Assembly (NCBI RefSeq): GCF_014651075.1 | Contig: NZ_BMWE01000003.1 | Coordinates: 372,001-436,000 of the forward strand | Reading direction: 5' to 3' | Source: Streptomyces djakartensis | Lineage (GTDB): Bacteria > Actinomycetota > Actinomycetes > Streptomycetales > Streptomycetaceae | Length of the DNA: 64,000 bases | In this document: in pieces, positions 26,569 through 35,752 of the stretch | How the letters are laid out: every line of letters begins with the position of its first letter | How positions within the stretch are numbered: the stretch's first letter is position 1 | Notes under the pieces: model-generated | What the model saw: only the letters and a program-made list of their open reading frames with translations | Databases searched by the model: none | What the model was told of the DNA's origin: nothing | Made by a program: the position numbers and the translations under genes

Positions 26569-27225
26569 TCAGCACACTGCGGGCGGCCCGTCACCCTGAG
26601 TGAGATTCCGGTCCGGTCCAGTGGACCCTGCAGGCCCCGGAAGCACGTGATACCCCTTCTCCACCTCCCGCACCAGGAGGTCGGCGTAGGGCCGCGAGGG
26701 GTCGTCGGCGAAGTGCCGGCGTTCGGCGGGGATCCAGCCGTTCCAGAACTCCCGTTGCTCCTCCCCGTCCCGCGCCCGCCCGCGCGCCCAGGCTTCCTCG
26801 TCCGGCCGTTCCATCCACAGCAGCAGGGCCAGATGAGGGCGCAGGTCCCGGCGTCCCGCGCCGACGCCCTCCACGAGCGCCACCGGGGCGGCCGGCAGGG
26901 GGCGCGGGGGGCCGAAGCGGCGGGCCCGCCAGTCGTAGGGGGCGTACCGCGCGGTCCGGCCGTGGCGCAGCGGTTCGATCACCTGGTCGAGCAGGCGCCC
27001 GGTCCAGTCGAAGAGTTCGTCGTGGCTGGCGATGTCGTCGAGGCGCAGCACCGGTGCGCCGTCCAGCGCCGTGGCCAGGCGACCGGCGAACGTGGTCTTC
27101 CCGGATCCGGCGTGCCCGTCCACGCCGACGAGACGGACCGGGCCGCAGGAGGGCGGGAGGCCGCGGATGTGCGAGGCCAGATCGCGGACTGCTGATCCCG
27201 GGGCGGAGCGGAAGGGCACATTCAT
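26569..27225 (-). CDS. Uridine kinase-like P-loop protein
   Basis: A 218-residue P-loop kinase starting at the complement of 27223-27225 (MNVPFRSAPGSAV). Walker A is GVDGHAGSGKTTFAGRLA (about residues 33-50). A substrate/lid region follows: LRLDDIASHDELFDWTGRL and YAPYDWRARRFG. The last part has the LALLLWMERPDEEAWARGRARDG segment with the arginines typical of uridine kinase-like NTPases. The substrate may be a nucleoside or another small molecule. An upstream in-frame GTG near 27237 is possible. It is divergent from the secreted peptidase gene. Confidence 0.8.
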   Translation of the reverse strand: MNVPFRSAPGSAVRDLASHIRGLPPSCGPVRLVGVDGHAGSGKTTFAGRLATALDGAPVLRLDDIASHDELFDWTGRLLDQVIEPLRHGRTARYAPYDWRARRFGPPRPLPAAPVALVEGVGAGRRDLRPHLALLLWMERPDEEAWARGRARDGEEQREFWNGWIPAERRHFADDPSRPYADLLVREVEKGYHVLPGPAGSTGPDRNLTQGDGPPAVC

Positions 27226-27416
27226 CTCGTGCAGCACTCTAACGAGGGTGCCCTCGGCCCCGGCGGCCGGTCCACGCCCGTACCGGTTGGCGTGGCGCCG
27301 GTCGAAGTGCTGGCGGGACCCGGCGCGCTGTGCTCCTATGTGGCGCATACACGTGCGATCCACGTGCCAGAGCCTGCCCCGCCCCTGCCCGACTCCGACA
27401 TCCGGGGGTCCCCGCC

Positions 27417-28796
27417 ATGAGCAGAGCCGAACACCCGTCACGCAGAACCGTCCTGGCCGCCGCGGCCGTCGCCGCCTTAACAGCGGGCTCGACTTCGGCA
27501 GCCGCCGAGCCCGAGGCCGTCATGCCGACCGACACCGCAGATCCCGCCCGCGCCGTCCCGGCCCGCACCGTGGGCAACCGGGCCTGGACCTCGTTCGCCG
27601 ACTGGAGCGGGGGCGCCGCCCGGGGCACCCGTGCCGTCGCGGGCTCCCGCCCGGGCGTGGTGATCGCGACGCCCGCCGGAACCACCGACTACAGGGACCC
27701 GCACACCGGCACCACAGCCTCCTGGGAATACGGCACCTGGACGTCCCCCACCCACCGGTTCGCGGTTCCCGCGACGGAGGCGATCGTCTCCTGGAACGCG
27801 CACACCCCGGCCGGCACCTGGCTCCAGGCCGAGCTCAAGGGCACCTACACCGACGGCACCAGCACCCCCTGGTACGTGATGGGCCGCTGGGCGGCCGGCG
27901 ACCAGGACATCCGGCGCACCTCGGTCGACGACCAGAGCGACGGCAGGAGCACCGTCTGGACGGACACGCTGGCGGTCGACGACCCGGCGACGGGGCTGCG
28001 CCTGGCCTCCTGCCGGCTGCGTCTGACCCTGTACCGCAAGCCGGGCTCCAAGGCCACGCCCACCGTGTGGCGGCTGCACGTGATGGGCTCGGACGTCCCC
28101 GACCGCTTCACCGTCCCGGCGTCCGTACCCGGCCTCGCGAACGAACTGGCCGTCCCCCGGTACTCACAGGAGATCCACAAGGGCCAGTACCCCGAGTACG
28201 ACAACGGCGGCGAGGCCTGGTGCAGTCCCACGTCCTCCCAGATGATCATCGAGTACTGGGGCGGCCGGCTCACACCCGAGCAGCTGGCCTGGGTCGATCC
28301 GGCGTACGCCGACCCGCAGGTCTGCCACGCGGCCCGGTTCACGTACGACCACCAGTACGCGGGCTGCGGCAACTGGCCGTTCAACGCCGCCTACGCGGCC
28401 ACGTTCAGGGATCTCCGGGGTGTGGTCACCCGGCTCGGCTCGCTCACCGACCTGGAGACGCTGATCGCCGCCGGCGTCCCGGTCATAACGTCCCAGTCCT
28501 TCCTGAAGGAGGAGCTGACGGGCGCCGGGTACGGCACCGCCGGACATCTGATGACCGTCATCGGCTTCACCGGCGAGGGCGACGTGATCGCGAACGACCC
28601 GGCCTCGGCGAGCAACGAGGCCGTGCGGCGGGTCTACCGGCGTCGTGAGTTCGAGAACATCTGGCTGCGGACGAAGCGGTACAACTCCTCCGGCAAGGTC
28701 GTCTCCGGAACCGGCGGCGTCTGTTACCTCTACTTCCCGGCGCGTCCGGCCGCGGCCCAGCGCATGGCGCTCGCGGCCGTGGGCGTGCGCGTGTGA
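27417..28796 (+). CDS. Tat-exported peptidase C39-like protein
   Basis: A 459-residue secreted protein starting at ATG 27417. The N-terminus MSRAEHPSRRTVLAAAAVAA is a twin-arginine signal with an Ala-rich cleavage region. Residues about 45-230 form a beta-rich domain; the papain-like C39 domain follows. The probable catalytic residues are C269 in GGEAWCSPTSS, His in GTAGHLMTVIGF and Asp in VIANDPAS. No ABC exporter is attached, unlike bacteriocin-processing C39 proteins. Codon 21, inside the signal peptide, is TTA (27477-27479), so synthesis should depend on bldA. It is probably a developmental extracellular hydrolase; the substrate is unknown. Confidence 0.85.
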   Translation: MSRAEHPSRRTVLAAAAVAALTAGSTSAAAEPEAVMPTDTADPARAVPARTVGNRAWTSFADWSGGAARGTRAVAGSRPGVVIATPAGTTDYRDPHTGTTASWEYGTWTSPTHRFAVPATEAIVSWNAHTPAGTWLQAELKGTYTDGTSTPWYVMGRWAAGDQDIRRTSVDDQSDGRSTVWTDTLAVDDPATGLRLASCRLRLTLYRKPGSKATPTVWRLHVMGSDVPDRFTVPASVPGLANELAVPRYSQEIHKGQYPEYDNGGEAWCSPTSSQMIIEYWGGRLTPEQLAWVDPAYADPQVCHAARFTYDHQYAGCGNWPFNAAYAATFRDLRGVVTRLGSLTDLETLIAAGVPVITSQSFLKEELTGAGYGTAGHLMTVIGFTGEGDVIANDPASASNEAVRRVYRRREFENIWLRTKRYNSSGKVVSGTGGVCYLYFPARPAAAQRMALAAVGVRV

Positions 28797-28989
28797 GTCC
28801 GCGTCATGGTTGTCGCGGCGATGCCCGTGCCCCGTCCCTGAGCGCCGTGACCCGGCTCTCCGGGGCACTGTGACCTGACCCACGACCCGGCCCTGCGACC
28901 TGCCATACTGCGGGTGTCCCGCCTGGGCCCTTCTGATGGATCTCCGCGGGAGAAGGGCTCCAGTCCGCCCGTTGGAACCAGGGTCGAAA

Positions 28990-29646
28990 TTGAATATCAG
29001 TCAGCAACCTGCCGCGCGTCCCAGAGCCCGCGGCACCGAACGCTCGCTGGCGCGCCGTGCCGAACTCATCGCCATCGGGCGCAGGTTGTTCGCCCACACG
29101 TCCTACGACGCCCTGTCGATGGACGACATCGCCCGGCAGGCGCACGTGGCCAAGGGGCTGATCTACTACTACTTCCAGTCCAAGCGCGGCTACTACCTGG
29201 CCATCATCGAGGACTCGGTCACCGACCTGGTCACTCTGGCGGCGAGCGGCCTGGAACTGCCCCCGGTCGACCGTGTCCAGCGCACCATCGACAGCTATCT
29301 GCGCTACGCCGAGCACCATCAGGCCGCGTACCGCACGATCGTCAGCGGCGGCGTCGGTTTCGACACCGAGGTGCACGCCATCCGTGACGGGGTGCGTGAG
29401 GCCATCGTCGCCGCCATCGCCGAGGGGGCGTACGGTCGCGTCGACATCGCCCCGCTGGCTCGCATGGGGCTGCTGGCCTGGGTGTGCGGCGTCGAGGGTG
29501 CCACCCTCGAATGGATCGACCGCCCCGAGCTGCCCCGCGGGACCATGTGCGAGCTGCTGGTGAAGGGGCTCGGCGGCGCCCTGCGCGCGATCGAGGACCT
29601 GGACCCCGCCTACCCGGCCCCAAAGGCCGCCCGGCAGGGGGCGTGA
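28990..29646 (+). CDS. TetR/AcrR-family transcriptional regulator
   Basis: A 218-residue regulator. The N-terminal HTH spans about residues 15-65 (LARRAELIAIGRRLFAHTSY, MDDIARQAHVAKGLIYYYFQSKRGYY), and the C-terminal ligand domain is mostly helical. The start is taken as TTG 28990, giving LNISQQPAARPRARG, because the in-frame ATG at 28936 adds 18 residues with no evident ribosome-binding site; this choice is uncertain. The gene stands alone between the peptidase and the convergent chitinase, so its target is not apparent. A hairpin at 29651-29681 follows. Confidence 0.88.
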   Translation: MNISQQPAARPRARGTERSLARRAELIAIGRRLFAHTSYDALSMDDIARQAHVAKGLIYYYFQSKRGYYLAIIEDSVTDLVTLAASGLELPPVDRVQRTIDSYLRYAEHHQAAYRTIVSGGVGFDTEVHAIRDGVREAIVAAIAEGAYGRVDIAPLARMGLLAWVCGVEGATLEWIDRPELPRGTMCELLVKGLGGALRAIEDLDPAYPAPKAARQGA

Positions 29647-29650
29647 GCAA

Positions 29651-29681
29651 GGGCGGAGGAACCGTCACGGCCCCTCCGCCC
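29651..29681. terminator. Bidirectional hairpin between TetR and chitinase genes
   Basis: The arms gggcggagg (29651-29659) and cctccgccc (29673-29681) form a perfect 9-bp stem with a 13-nt loop. It lies between the convergent stops at 29646 and 29699. Confidence 0.6.
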
Positions 29682-29698
29682 CCGGCGCTCCACCCGGC

Positions 29699-30967
<1,269 letters not shown>

Positions 30968-31044
30968 CCGGTGTCTCCTCGTGGGGAGAGGGGGAGCGCG
31001 AGGCGCGCAGATTGGCATGAACGCGGTGATTTGGTGGAGCGAAA

Positions 31045-31085
31045 CAGTAGGAGGACTAGACCAGTCAGGTCAATGGTGCGGACCA
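31045..31085 (-). promoter_or_regulatory. Chitinase promoter with two DasR-type 12-bp repeats
   Basis: On the minus strand, -35 TTGACC (complement of 31068-31073) and -10 CTACTG (complement of 31045-31050) are 17 bp apart. TGGTCTAGTCCT occupies the spacer (31052-31063) and TGGTCCGCACCA lies just upstream of the -35 (31074-31085). The two repeats are 22 bp apart, the arrangement known for Streptomyces chitinase promoters; the inner one resembles the DasR responsive element. Confidence 0.8.
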
Positions 31086-31139
31086 ATTCGCCCTCGCGGG
31101 CGCACTCGGGTATTTCTTGAAGTGAGCGGTCGTTAACTG

Positions 31140-31168
31140 GTGACGGGACGCCTCCGATCGGGCATACT
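31140..31168 (+). promoter_or_regulatory. Putative promoter of the acyl-CoA dehydrogenase gene
   Basis: GTGACG (31140-31145), a 17-bp spacer and CATACT (31163-31168) lie about 140 nt before the start codon, in the 338-bp divergent region shared with the chitinase. The match to consensus is moderate. Confidence 0.35.
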
Positions 31169-31305
31169 CACAGCCCAGAGCCGCTGGTCAGCAGCTTCCG
31201 AGACCCGGAACTGCAAGCATCGGCCAGGCACCAGGAACGACCCGGCGGCGCCGCCCTCACCCACGGGCCCGTCCGCCAGCGCCCGACAGGGAGGAGAGCG
31301 TCGAC

Positions 31306-32478
31306 ATGCCCGACCGCGCCCCGCAGCCGGTGGACCGGCAACTGCCCACGGACGAGGCCCGGGATCTGATCTCGCTCGTCCGTGACATCGCGCGGCAGGA
31401 GATCGCCCCGAAGGCGGCCGAGGAGGAGGACGCCGGCCGTTTCCCGCGCGAACTCTTCACCCTCCTCTCGCGCTCCGGCCTGCTCGGCCTGCCGTACGAC
31501 TCGGAGTACGGCGGCGGCGACCAGCCGTACGAGGTGTACCTCCAGGTCCTGGAAGAGCTCGCCGCGGCCCGCCTCACCGTCGGCCTCGGTGTCAGCGTGC
31601 ACACCCTGGCCTCGTACGCCCTCGCCGCCTACGGCAGCAAGGAGCAGCAGGTCGAGCACCTGCCCGCGATGCTCGGCGGTGGCATGCTCGGTGCCTACTG
31701 CCTCTCCGAGCCGCATTCGGGATCGGATGCGGCCGCCCTGCGGACCAAGGCCGTGCGGGACGGTGACGAGTGGGTGATCAGTGGCACCAAGGCCTGGATC
31801 ACGCACGGCGGGATCGCCGACTTCTACACGGTCATGGCGCGCACCGGCGGGGAGGGCCCCCGTGGGATCACCGCCTTCCTCGTGCCGGGCGACGCCCAGG
31901 GGGTCGGTGCCGCCGCGCCCGAGAAGAAGATGGGCATGAAGGGCTCGCCCACCGCCCAGGTCCACTTCGACGACGTACGGGTCCCCGACGACCGTCGCAT
32001 CGGTGAGGAGGGGCAGGGCTTCGCGATCGCGCTGTCCGCGCTCGACTCGGGACGGCTCGGCATCGCGGCGTGCGCCATCGGCGTGGCCCAGGCGGCGCTC
32101 GACGAGGCGCTGGCCTACGCGGCCGAGAGGCGGCAGTTCGGCAAGCCGATCGCCGACTTCCAGGGTCTGCGTTTCATGCTCGCCGACATGGCGACGCAGA
32201 TCGAGGCGGGCCGCGCGCTCTACCTGACGGCGGCGCGACTGCGGGACGCGGGCCGGCCCTTCGCCCGGCAGGCGGCCATGGCGAAGCTGCACTGCACCGA
32301 CACGGCGATGCGGGTCACCACCGACGCCGTGCAGATCCTCGGCGGCTACGGCTACACCGCGGACTTCGCGGTCGAGCGCTACATGCGCGAGGCCAAGGTG
32401 CTCCAGATCGTCGAGGGCACCAATCAGATCCAGCGGATGGTCATCGCCCGTCATCTCGTGGGTCCAGAGGGACGCTGA
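31306..32478 (+). CDS. Acyl-CoA dehydrogenase
   Basis: A 390-residue FAD flavoprotein with the three-domain acyl-CoA dehydrogenase fold: N-terminal helices (about 15-125), beta domain (about 128-225; GAYCLSEPHSGSDAAALRT, GTKAWITHGGIADFY) and C-terminal helices (about 235-388). The second signature is RRQFGKPIADFQGLRFMLAD, and the catalytic Glu lies in LQIVEGTNQIQRMVIARHL. It oxidises an acyl-CoA ester to the enoyl-CoA; chain-length preference cannot be read. No electron-transfer flavoprotein or other beta-oxidation gene is adjacent. Its last 38 bp overlap the small convergent gene. Confidence 0.95.
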   Translation: MPDRAPQPVDRQLPTDEARDLISLVRDIARQEIAPKAAEEEDAGRFPRELFTLLSRSGLLGLPYDSEYGGGDQPYEVYLQVLEELAAARLTVGLGVSVHTLASYALAAYGSKEQQVEHLPAMLGGGMLGAYCLSEPHSGSDAAALRTKAVRDGDEWVISGTKAWITHGGIADFYTVMARTGGEGPRGITAFLVPGDAQGVGAAAPEKKMGMKGSPTAQVHFDDVRVPDDRRIGEEGQGFAIALSALDSGRLGIAACAIGVAQAALDEALAYAAERRQFGKPIADFQGLRFMLADMATQIEAGRALYLTAARLRDAGRPFARQAAMAKLHCTDTAMRVTTDAVQILGGYGYTADFAVERYMREAKVLQIVEGTNQIQRMVIARHLVGPEGR

Positions 32479-32689
32479 ACTGGTCCAGGCCCCGCCAGGG
32501 TGCCGCGAGCCGCATCCACTCCGGGTCGTGACGGCCCGGGAGGGTGCGGCCGCGCTCTGCCCAGGCCCGCATCAGGTCGCTGTAGATCGGCGGGTCCTGA
32601 TACCGCGGCGCAGTCGGCCGAACCGATTCTGCGGGCGGCGGGACGTAGAGGAGGCGCTGACGCCCGGTCGCTGAGGAGATGGGGGTCAT
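32441..32689 (-). CDS. Small conserved-looking hypothetical protein
   Basis: An 82-residue basic, proline-rich protein starting at the complement of 32687-32689 (MTPISSATGRQRLLYVPPPA). It continues with YQDPPIYSDLMRAWAERGRT and ends in DDGR. The strong third-position GC and my recollection of near-identical small proteins in many Streptomyces genomes support a real gene, although its 3' end overlaps the acyl-CoA dehydrogenase gene by 38 bp. No membrane segment, signal peptide or known domain is visible and no function can be proposed. Confidence 0.6.
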   Translation of the reverse strand: MTPISSATGRQRLLYVPPPAESVRPTAPRYQDPPIYSDLMRAWAERGRTLPGRHDPEWMRLAAPWRGLDQFSVPLDPRDDGR

Positions 32690-32835
32690 GCCAGGGCAAC
32701 GTGGCGAAGGCCGGACAGGTCACCGGCGGGTGGATTCGGGCGTGCGTTCACGGGCGCCCGGTCCGTGTGCCGTCCGTGTCCCGTCCGGCGCGTCGGCACC
32801 AGGGCACCGCCGTCATCCGCCGGGGCGCACTGAAC

Positions 32836-32866
32836 CGCACCACGGCAGGCCTCGGGCCGTGGTGCG
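32836..32866 (-). terminator. Hairpin downstream of the zinc-ribbon-like gene
   Basis: The arms cgcaccacggc (32836-32846) and gccgtggtgcg (32856-32866) form a perfect 11-bp stem with a 9-nt loop. It lies 45 nt beyond the stop of the minus-strand gene ending at 32911. The rest of the 221-bp gap 32690-32910 shows nothing else recognisable. Confidence 0.6.
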
Positions 32867-32910
32867 GGCAGTTACGGGAGTGGAGCGTGCGGGCCGGGAA
32901 AGGTCCGTGC

Positions 32911-33342
32911 TCACGCCGCCTGGCGGCGCAGGACGGGGACCCTGATGGGGCGTGAGCCCGGTCCGCCGACGTGCGAGAAGGGCTGGGTCCGCCAGTCGAG
33001 TCCCTGAGGGAGCGTCAACAACAGGCCGGTGTCCTGCTCCTGAGGGCCGACGGACTCGTCGGCGGGGCGGGCGTCGGTGGCCCGGCGGCCGGTTCCGGCG
33101 CAGACCGTCAGCCCGAAGGGGTTCCACGGCGAGGCGCACAGCGCGTGCTCCGGCAGGACCTCCTCGTCCGCCAGGAGGGCGATGGGCTGCGCGCAGTCCG
33201 GGCAGACGACCCGGAACATCTCGAAGGTGTCGTAGGCGTCGAGTTCGTCGTCGAGAGCGTCGGGTTCGACGCCCTCCGGCTCGGGCTCGACGACGAGCTG
33301 CCGCTTGGGTGCGGTGCGACCAGGGCGCTTAAGACTCTGCAT
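32911..33342 (-). CDS. Hypothetical protein with a CPxC zinc-ribbon-like motif
   Basis: A 143-residue soluble protein starting at the complement of 33340-33342 (MQSLKRPGRTAPKRQ). A basic N-terminus is followed by an acidic stretch (EPEPEGVEPDALDDELDAYD). The middle contains CPDC in FRVVCPDCAQPIALLADEE, and two later cysteines, in HALCASPWN and LTVCAGTG; these could form a zinc site. The C-terminal part (TLPQGLDWRTQPFSHVGGPG) looks conserved. Similar proteins are recalled from Streptomyces only; the function is unknown. It is divergent from the Lrp-type regulator gene. Confidence 0.7.
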   Translation of the reverse strand: MQSLKRPGRTAPKRQLVVEPEPEGVEPDALDDELDAYDTFEMFRVVCPDCAQPIALLADEEVLPEHALCASPWNPFGLTVCAGTGRRATDARPADESVGPQEQDTGLLLTLPQGLDWRTQPFSHVGGPGSRPIRVPVLRRQAA

Positions 33343-33430
33343 TGGATTCTCCCCCTCGGGCTGGGCCGTTCAGGCGCTGCGGCCTCGGCCACAGCAAGCA
33401 CTTCCCGTCCCCCCTGGGCGGTAATCACGA

Positions 33431-33454
33431 GAACATTACGCAGACTGTTCGAAC
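33431..33454. promoter_or_regulatory. Inverted repeats in the divergent region before the second Lrp-type gene
   Basis: gaaca (33431-33435) and tgttc (33446-33450) form an interrupted inverted repeat, overlapped by the 8-bp palindrome gttcgaac (33447-33454). They lie between the divergent zinc-ribbon-like and Lrp-type genes in a locally A/T-richer patch. They could be an autoregulatory site. Confidence 0.3.
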
Positions 33455-33544
33455 CCTGTGGCGTTCGTCACATGCCGTACGCAGGTGCCCGCTCTGGCTC
33501 CTCGGGTGTCCGGGGGGACCGGGCGCCCTGTAGGTTCTTGCGCC

Positions 33545-33985
33545 ATGGAGGAGCTGGACCGACAGATCGTGCAGCTGCTCGTCAAGGACGGGCGGATGAG
33601 CTACACCGACCTGGGCAAGGCCACGGGTCTGTCCACGTCGGCCGTGCATCAGCGGGTGCGGCGGCTGGAGCAGCGGGGGGTCATCCGGGGCTATGCGGCG
33701 GTCGTCGACCCGGAGGCCGTGGGACTGCCCATGACGGCCTTCATCTCGGTGAAGCCGTTCGATCCCAGTGCGCCGGACGACATCGCGGACCGGCTGGCGG
33801 GTGTGCCCGAGATCGAGGCTTGTCACAGTGTCGCGGGCGACGAGAACTACATCCTCAAGGTGCGGGTGGCCACCCCGCACGAGTTGGAGGAGTTGCTGGC
33901 CAGGGTGCGGTCGCTGGCCGGGGTCTCCACACGGACGACGGTGGTGCTGTCCACGCCGTACGAGGCGCGACCGCCGCGGATCTGA
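33545..33985 (+). CDS. Lrp/AsnC-family transcriptional regulator (second)
   Basis: A 146-residue regulator starting at ATG 33545 (MEELDRQIVQLLVKDGRMSY). The HTH is YTDLGKATGLSTSAVHQRVRRLEQRG (about residues 20-45), and the RAM effector domain begins at IRGYAAVVDPEAVGLPM with EACHSVAGDENYILKVRV. A -10-like TAGGTT at 33531-33536 would place the transcription start within a few nt of the ATG, so the mRNA may be leaderless; no ribosome-binding site is visible. It is unlinked to any amino-acid gene here. Targets are unknown. Confidence 0.92.
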   Translation: MEELDRQIVQLLVKDGRMSYTDLGKATGLSTSAVHQRVRRLEQRGVIRGYAAVVDPEAVGLPMTAFISVKPFDPSAPDDIADRLAGVPEIEACHSVAGDENYILKVRVATPHELEELLARVRSLAGVSTRTTVVLSTPYEARPPRI

Positions 33986-34034
33986 TCGCGGGTTCCCGGG
34001 CGCGGGTCTCGGGGGTTGCCCGTGCCCACACCGC

Positions 34035-34056
34035 GGGCCGCACAGCCGTGCGGCCC
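34035..34056 (+). terminator. Hairpin after the second Lrp-type gene
   Basis: The arms gggccgcac (34035-34043) and gtgcggccc (34048-34056) form a perfect 9-bp stem with a 4-nt loop, between the Lrp gene and the amidohydrolase start at 34106. Confidence 0.55.
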
Positions 34057-34105
34057 CGCGCCCCTGACTCGGGGCGTCGCACCCGCCCCTGTGAGACTGT
34101 GCCCC

Positions 34106-35710
34106 ATGAGTGAGTCCAGTGCGCCGCCCCAGACCCTCCTGCTCCGTCGCGGAGAGGTCCACAGTCCTGCCGATCCCTTCGCCACGGCGATGGTCGTGGA
34201 ACGGGGACAGGTCGCCTGGGTCGGTTCCGAGGGAGCCGCCGACGCCTTCGCCGACGGGGTCGACGAAGTGATCGACCTCGACGGCGCTCTGGTCACACCG
34301 GCGTTCACGGACGCGCACGTGCACACCACTGCCACCGGGCTCGCGCTGACCGGACTCGATCTGTCGGCCGCCCCCTCCCTCGAGGCGGCCCTGGCCCTGG
34401 TACGGGACTTCGCCGCCTCCCGGCCGGACGACCGCGTGCTGCTCGGGCACGGCTGGGACGCCGCCCGCTGGCCCGGCGGCCGCCCCCCGACACGCGCCGA
34501 ACTCGACGAGGCCACCGGCCACCGGCCCCTCTACCTCAGCCGGATCGACGTCCACTCCGCGGTCGTCACCACGGCCCTGCTCGACCTCCTCCCGGCGGAC
34601 GTCACCCGCGAGGACGGACCGCTCACCGCCGACGCCCACCACGCGGTGCGCGCCGCCGCCTTCGCGGCCGTGACGCCTCAGCAGCGCGCCGACGCCCAGC
34701 GCGCCGCCCTCGCGCACGCCGTGTCGCTCGGGATCGGCACCGTCCACGAGTGCGCCGGCCCGGAGATCTCCTCCGAGGACGATTTCACCGGGCTGCTGCG
34801 TCTCGCCGCCGAGGAGCCCGGCCCGCGCGTCGTCGGCTACTGGGCCGAGCGGGACGTCGCCAAGGCCCGGCAGCTGGGCGCGGCCGGCGCCGCGGGCGAC
34901 CTGTTCGTCGACGGCGCCCTCGGCTCGCACACGGCCTGCCTGCACCAGCCGTACGCCGACGCCGGCCACACCGGCACGGCCTACCTGGACGCCGCCGAGG
35001 TCGCCGCACACGTCGTGGCCTGCACCGAGGCGGGCCTCCAGGCCGGCTTCCACGCCATCGGCGACGCGGCGGTGGACGCCGTGGCCGAGGGTGTGCGGGA
35101 AGCCGCCGAGAAGCTCGGTCTCGCACGGGTCCGGGCCGCCCGCCACCGCGTCGAGCACGCCGAGATGCTCAGCCCCGAGACGATCGCGGCGTTCGCCGAA
35201 CTCGGCCTCACCGCCTCGGTCCAGCCTGCCTTCGACGCCCTGTGGGGCGGCGAGGACGGCATGTACGCGCAGCGGCTGGGTGCCGAGCGGGCGCGTGCGC
35301 TGAACCCCTTCGCGGGCCTGCTGCGCGCGGGCGTCCCGCTCGCCTTCGGTTCCGACAGCCCGGTCACCCCGCTCGACCCGTGGGGCACGGTGAGGGCCGC
35401 CGCCTTCCATCGCACCCCGGAGCACCGCGTGTCCGTCCGCGCGGCGTTCACGGCGCACACGCGGGGCGGCTGGCGGGCCGTCGGACGGGACGACGCGGGC
35501 GTCCTGGTCCCCGGGGCACCCGCCGACTACGCGGTGTGGCGCACCGGCGAACTCGTGGTCCAGGCGCCGGACGACCGGGTCGCCCGCTGGTCGACGGACC
35601 CCCGCTCGGGCACCCCGGGGCTGCCCGACCTGACCCCGGGCCGGGACCTGCCCGTCTGCTTGCGCACCGTGGTGGGCGGACGCACGGTCTTCGTACGGCC
35701 GGGCGAGTGA
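34106..35710 (+). CDS. Amidohydrolase-family protein (YtcJ-like)
   Basis: A 534-residue metal-dependent hydrolase starting at ATG 34106 (MSESSAPPQTLLLRRGEV). The metal-binding DAHVHTTATG motif lies at about residues 69-78, after VTPAFT. Further metal-site segments are GFHAIGDAAVDAVAEG, the HRVEHAEMLSPE region, and FGSDSPVTPLDPWGTVRAA near the C-terminus. This is the amidohydrolase_3 (PF07969) layout, with split beta-sandwich at both ends. Substrates of such enzymes are mostly unknown. It stands alone; a hairpin follows at 35716-35752. Confidence 0.88.
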   Translation: MSESSAPPQTLLLRRGEVHSPADPFATAMVVERGQVAWVGSEGAADAFADGVDEVIDLDGALVTPAFTDAHVHTTATGLALTGLDLSAAPSLEAALALVRDFAASRPDDRVLLGHGWDAARWPGGRPPTRAELDEATGHRPLYLSRIDVHSAVVTTALLDLLPADVTREDGPLTADAHHAVRAAAFAAVTPQQRADAQRAALAHAVSLGIGTVHECAGPEISSEDDFTGLLRLAAEEPGPRVVGYWAERDVAKARQLGAAGAAGDLFVDGALGSHTACLHQPYADAGHTGTAYLDAAEVAAHVVACTEAGLQAGFHAIGDAAVDAVAEGVREAAEKLGLARVRAARHRVEHAEMLSPETIAAFAELGLTASVQPAFDALWGGEDGMYAQRLGAERARALNPFAGLLRAGVPLAFGSDSPVTPLDPWGTVRAAAFHRTPEHRVSVRAAFTAHTRGGWRAVGRDDAGVLVPGAPADYAVWRTGELVVQAPDDRVARWSTDPRSGTPGLPDLTPGRDLPVCLRTVVGGRTVFVRPGE

Positions 35711-35715
35711 TCTAC

Positions 35716-35752
35716 GGGGGGTGGCGCGCGCGGGTCGTGTGCCGCACCCCCG
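35716..35752 (+). terminator. Putative terminator after the amidohydrolase gene
   Basis: The arms gggggtg (35717-35723) and caccccc (35745-35751) form a 7-bp stem starting a few nt after the stop. The loop is 21 nt and GC rich. Confidence 0.4.

Noticed and set aside
33447-33454. gttcgaac as a LexA (SOS) box
   Set aside because: The Streptomyces SOS box needs gaac-N4-gttc; this is the opposite arrangement and adjacent repeats do not restore it.
33425-35458. A 677-codon minus-strand frame opposite the Lrp and amidohydrolase genes
   Set aside because: It is again a shadow frame with no family features, while the plus-strand genes have clear motifs.
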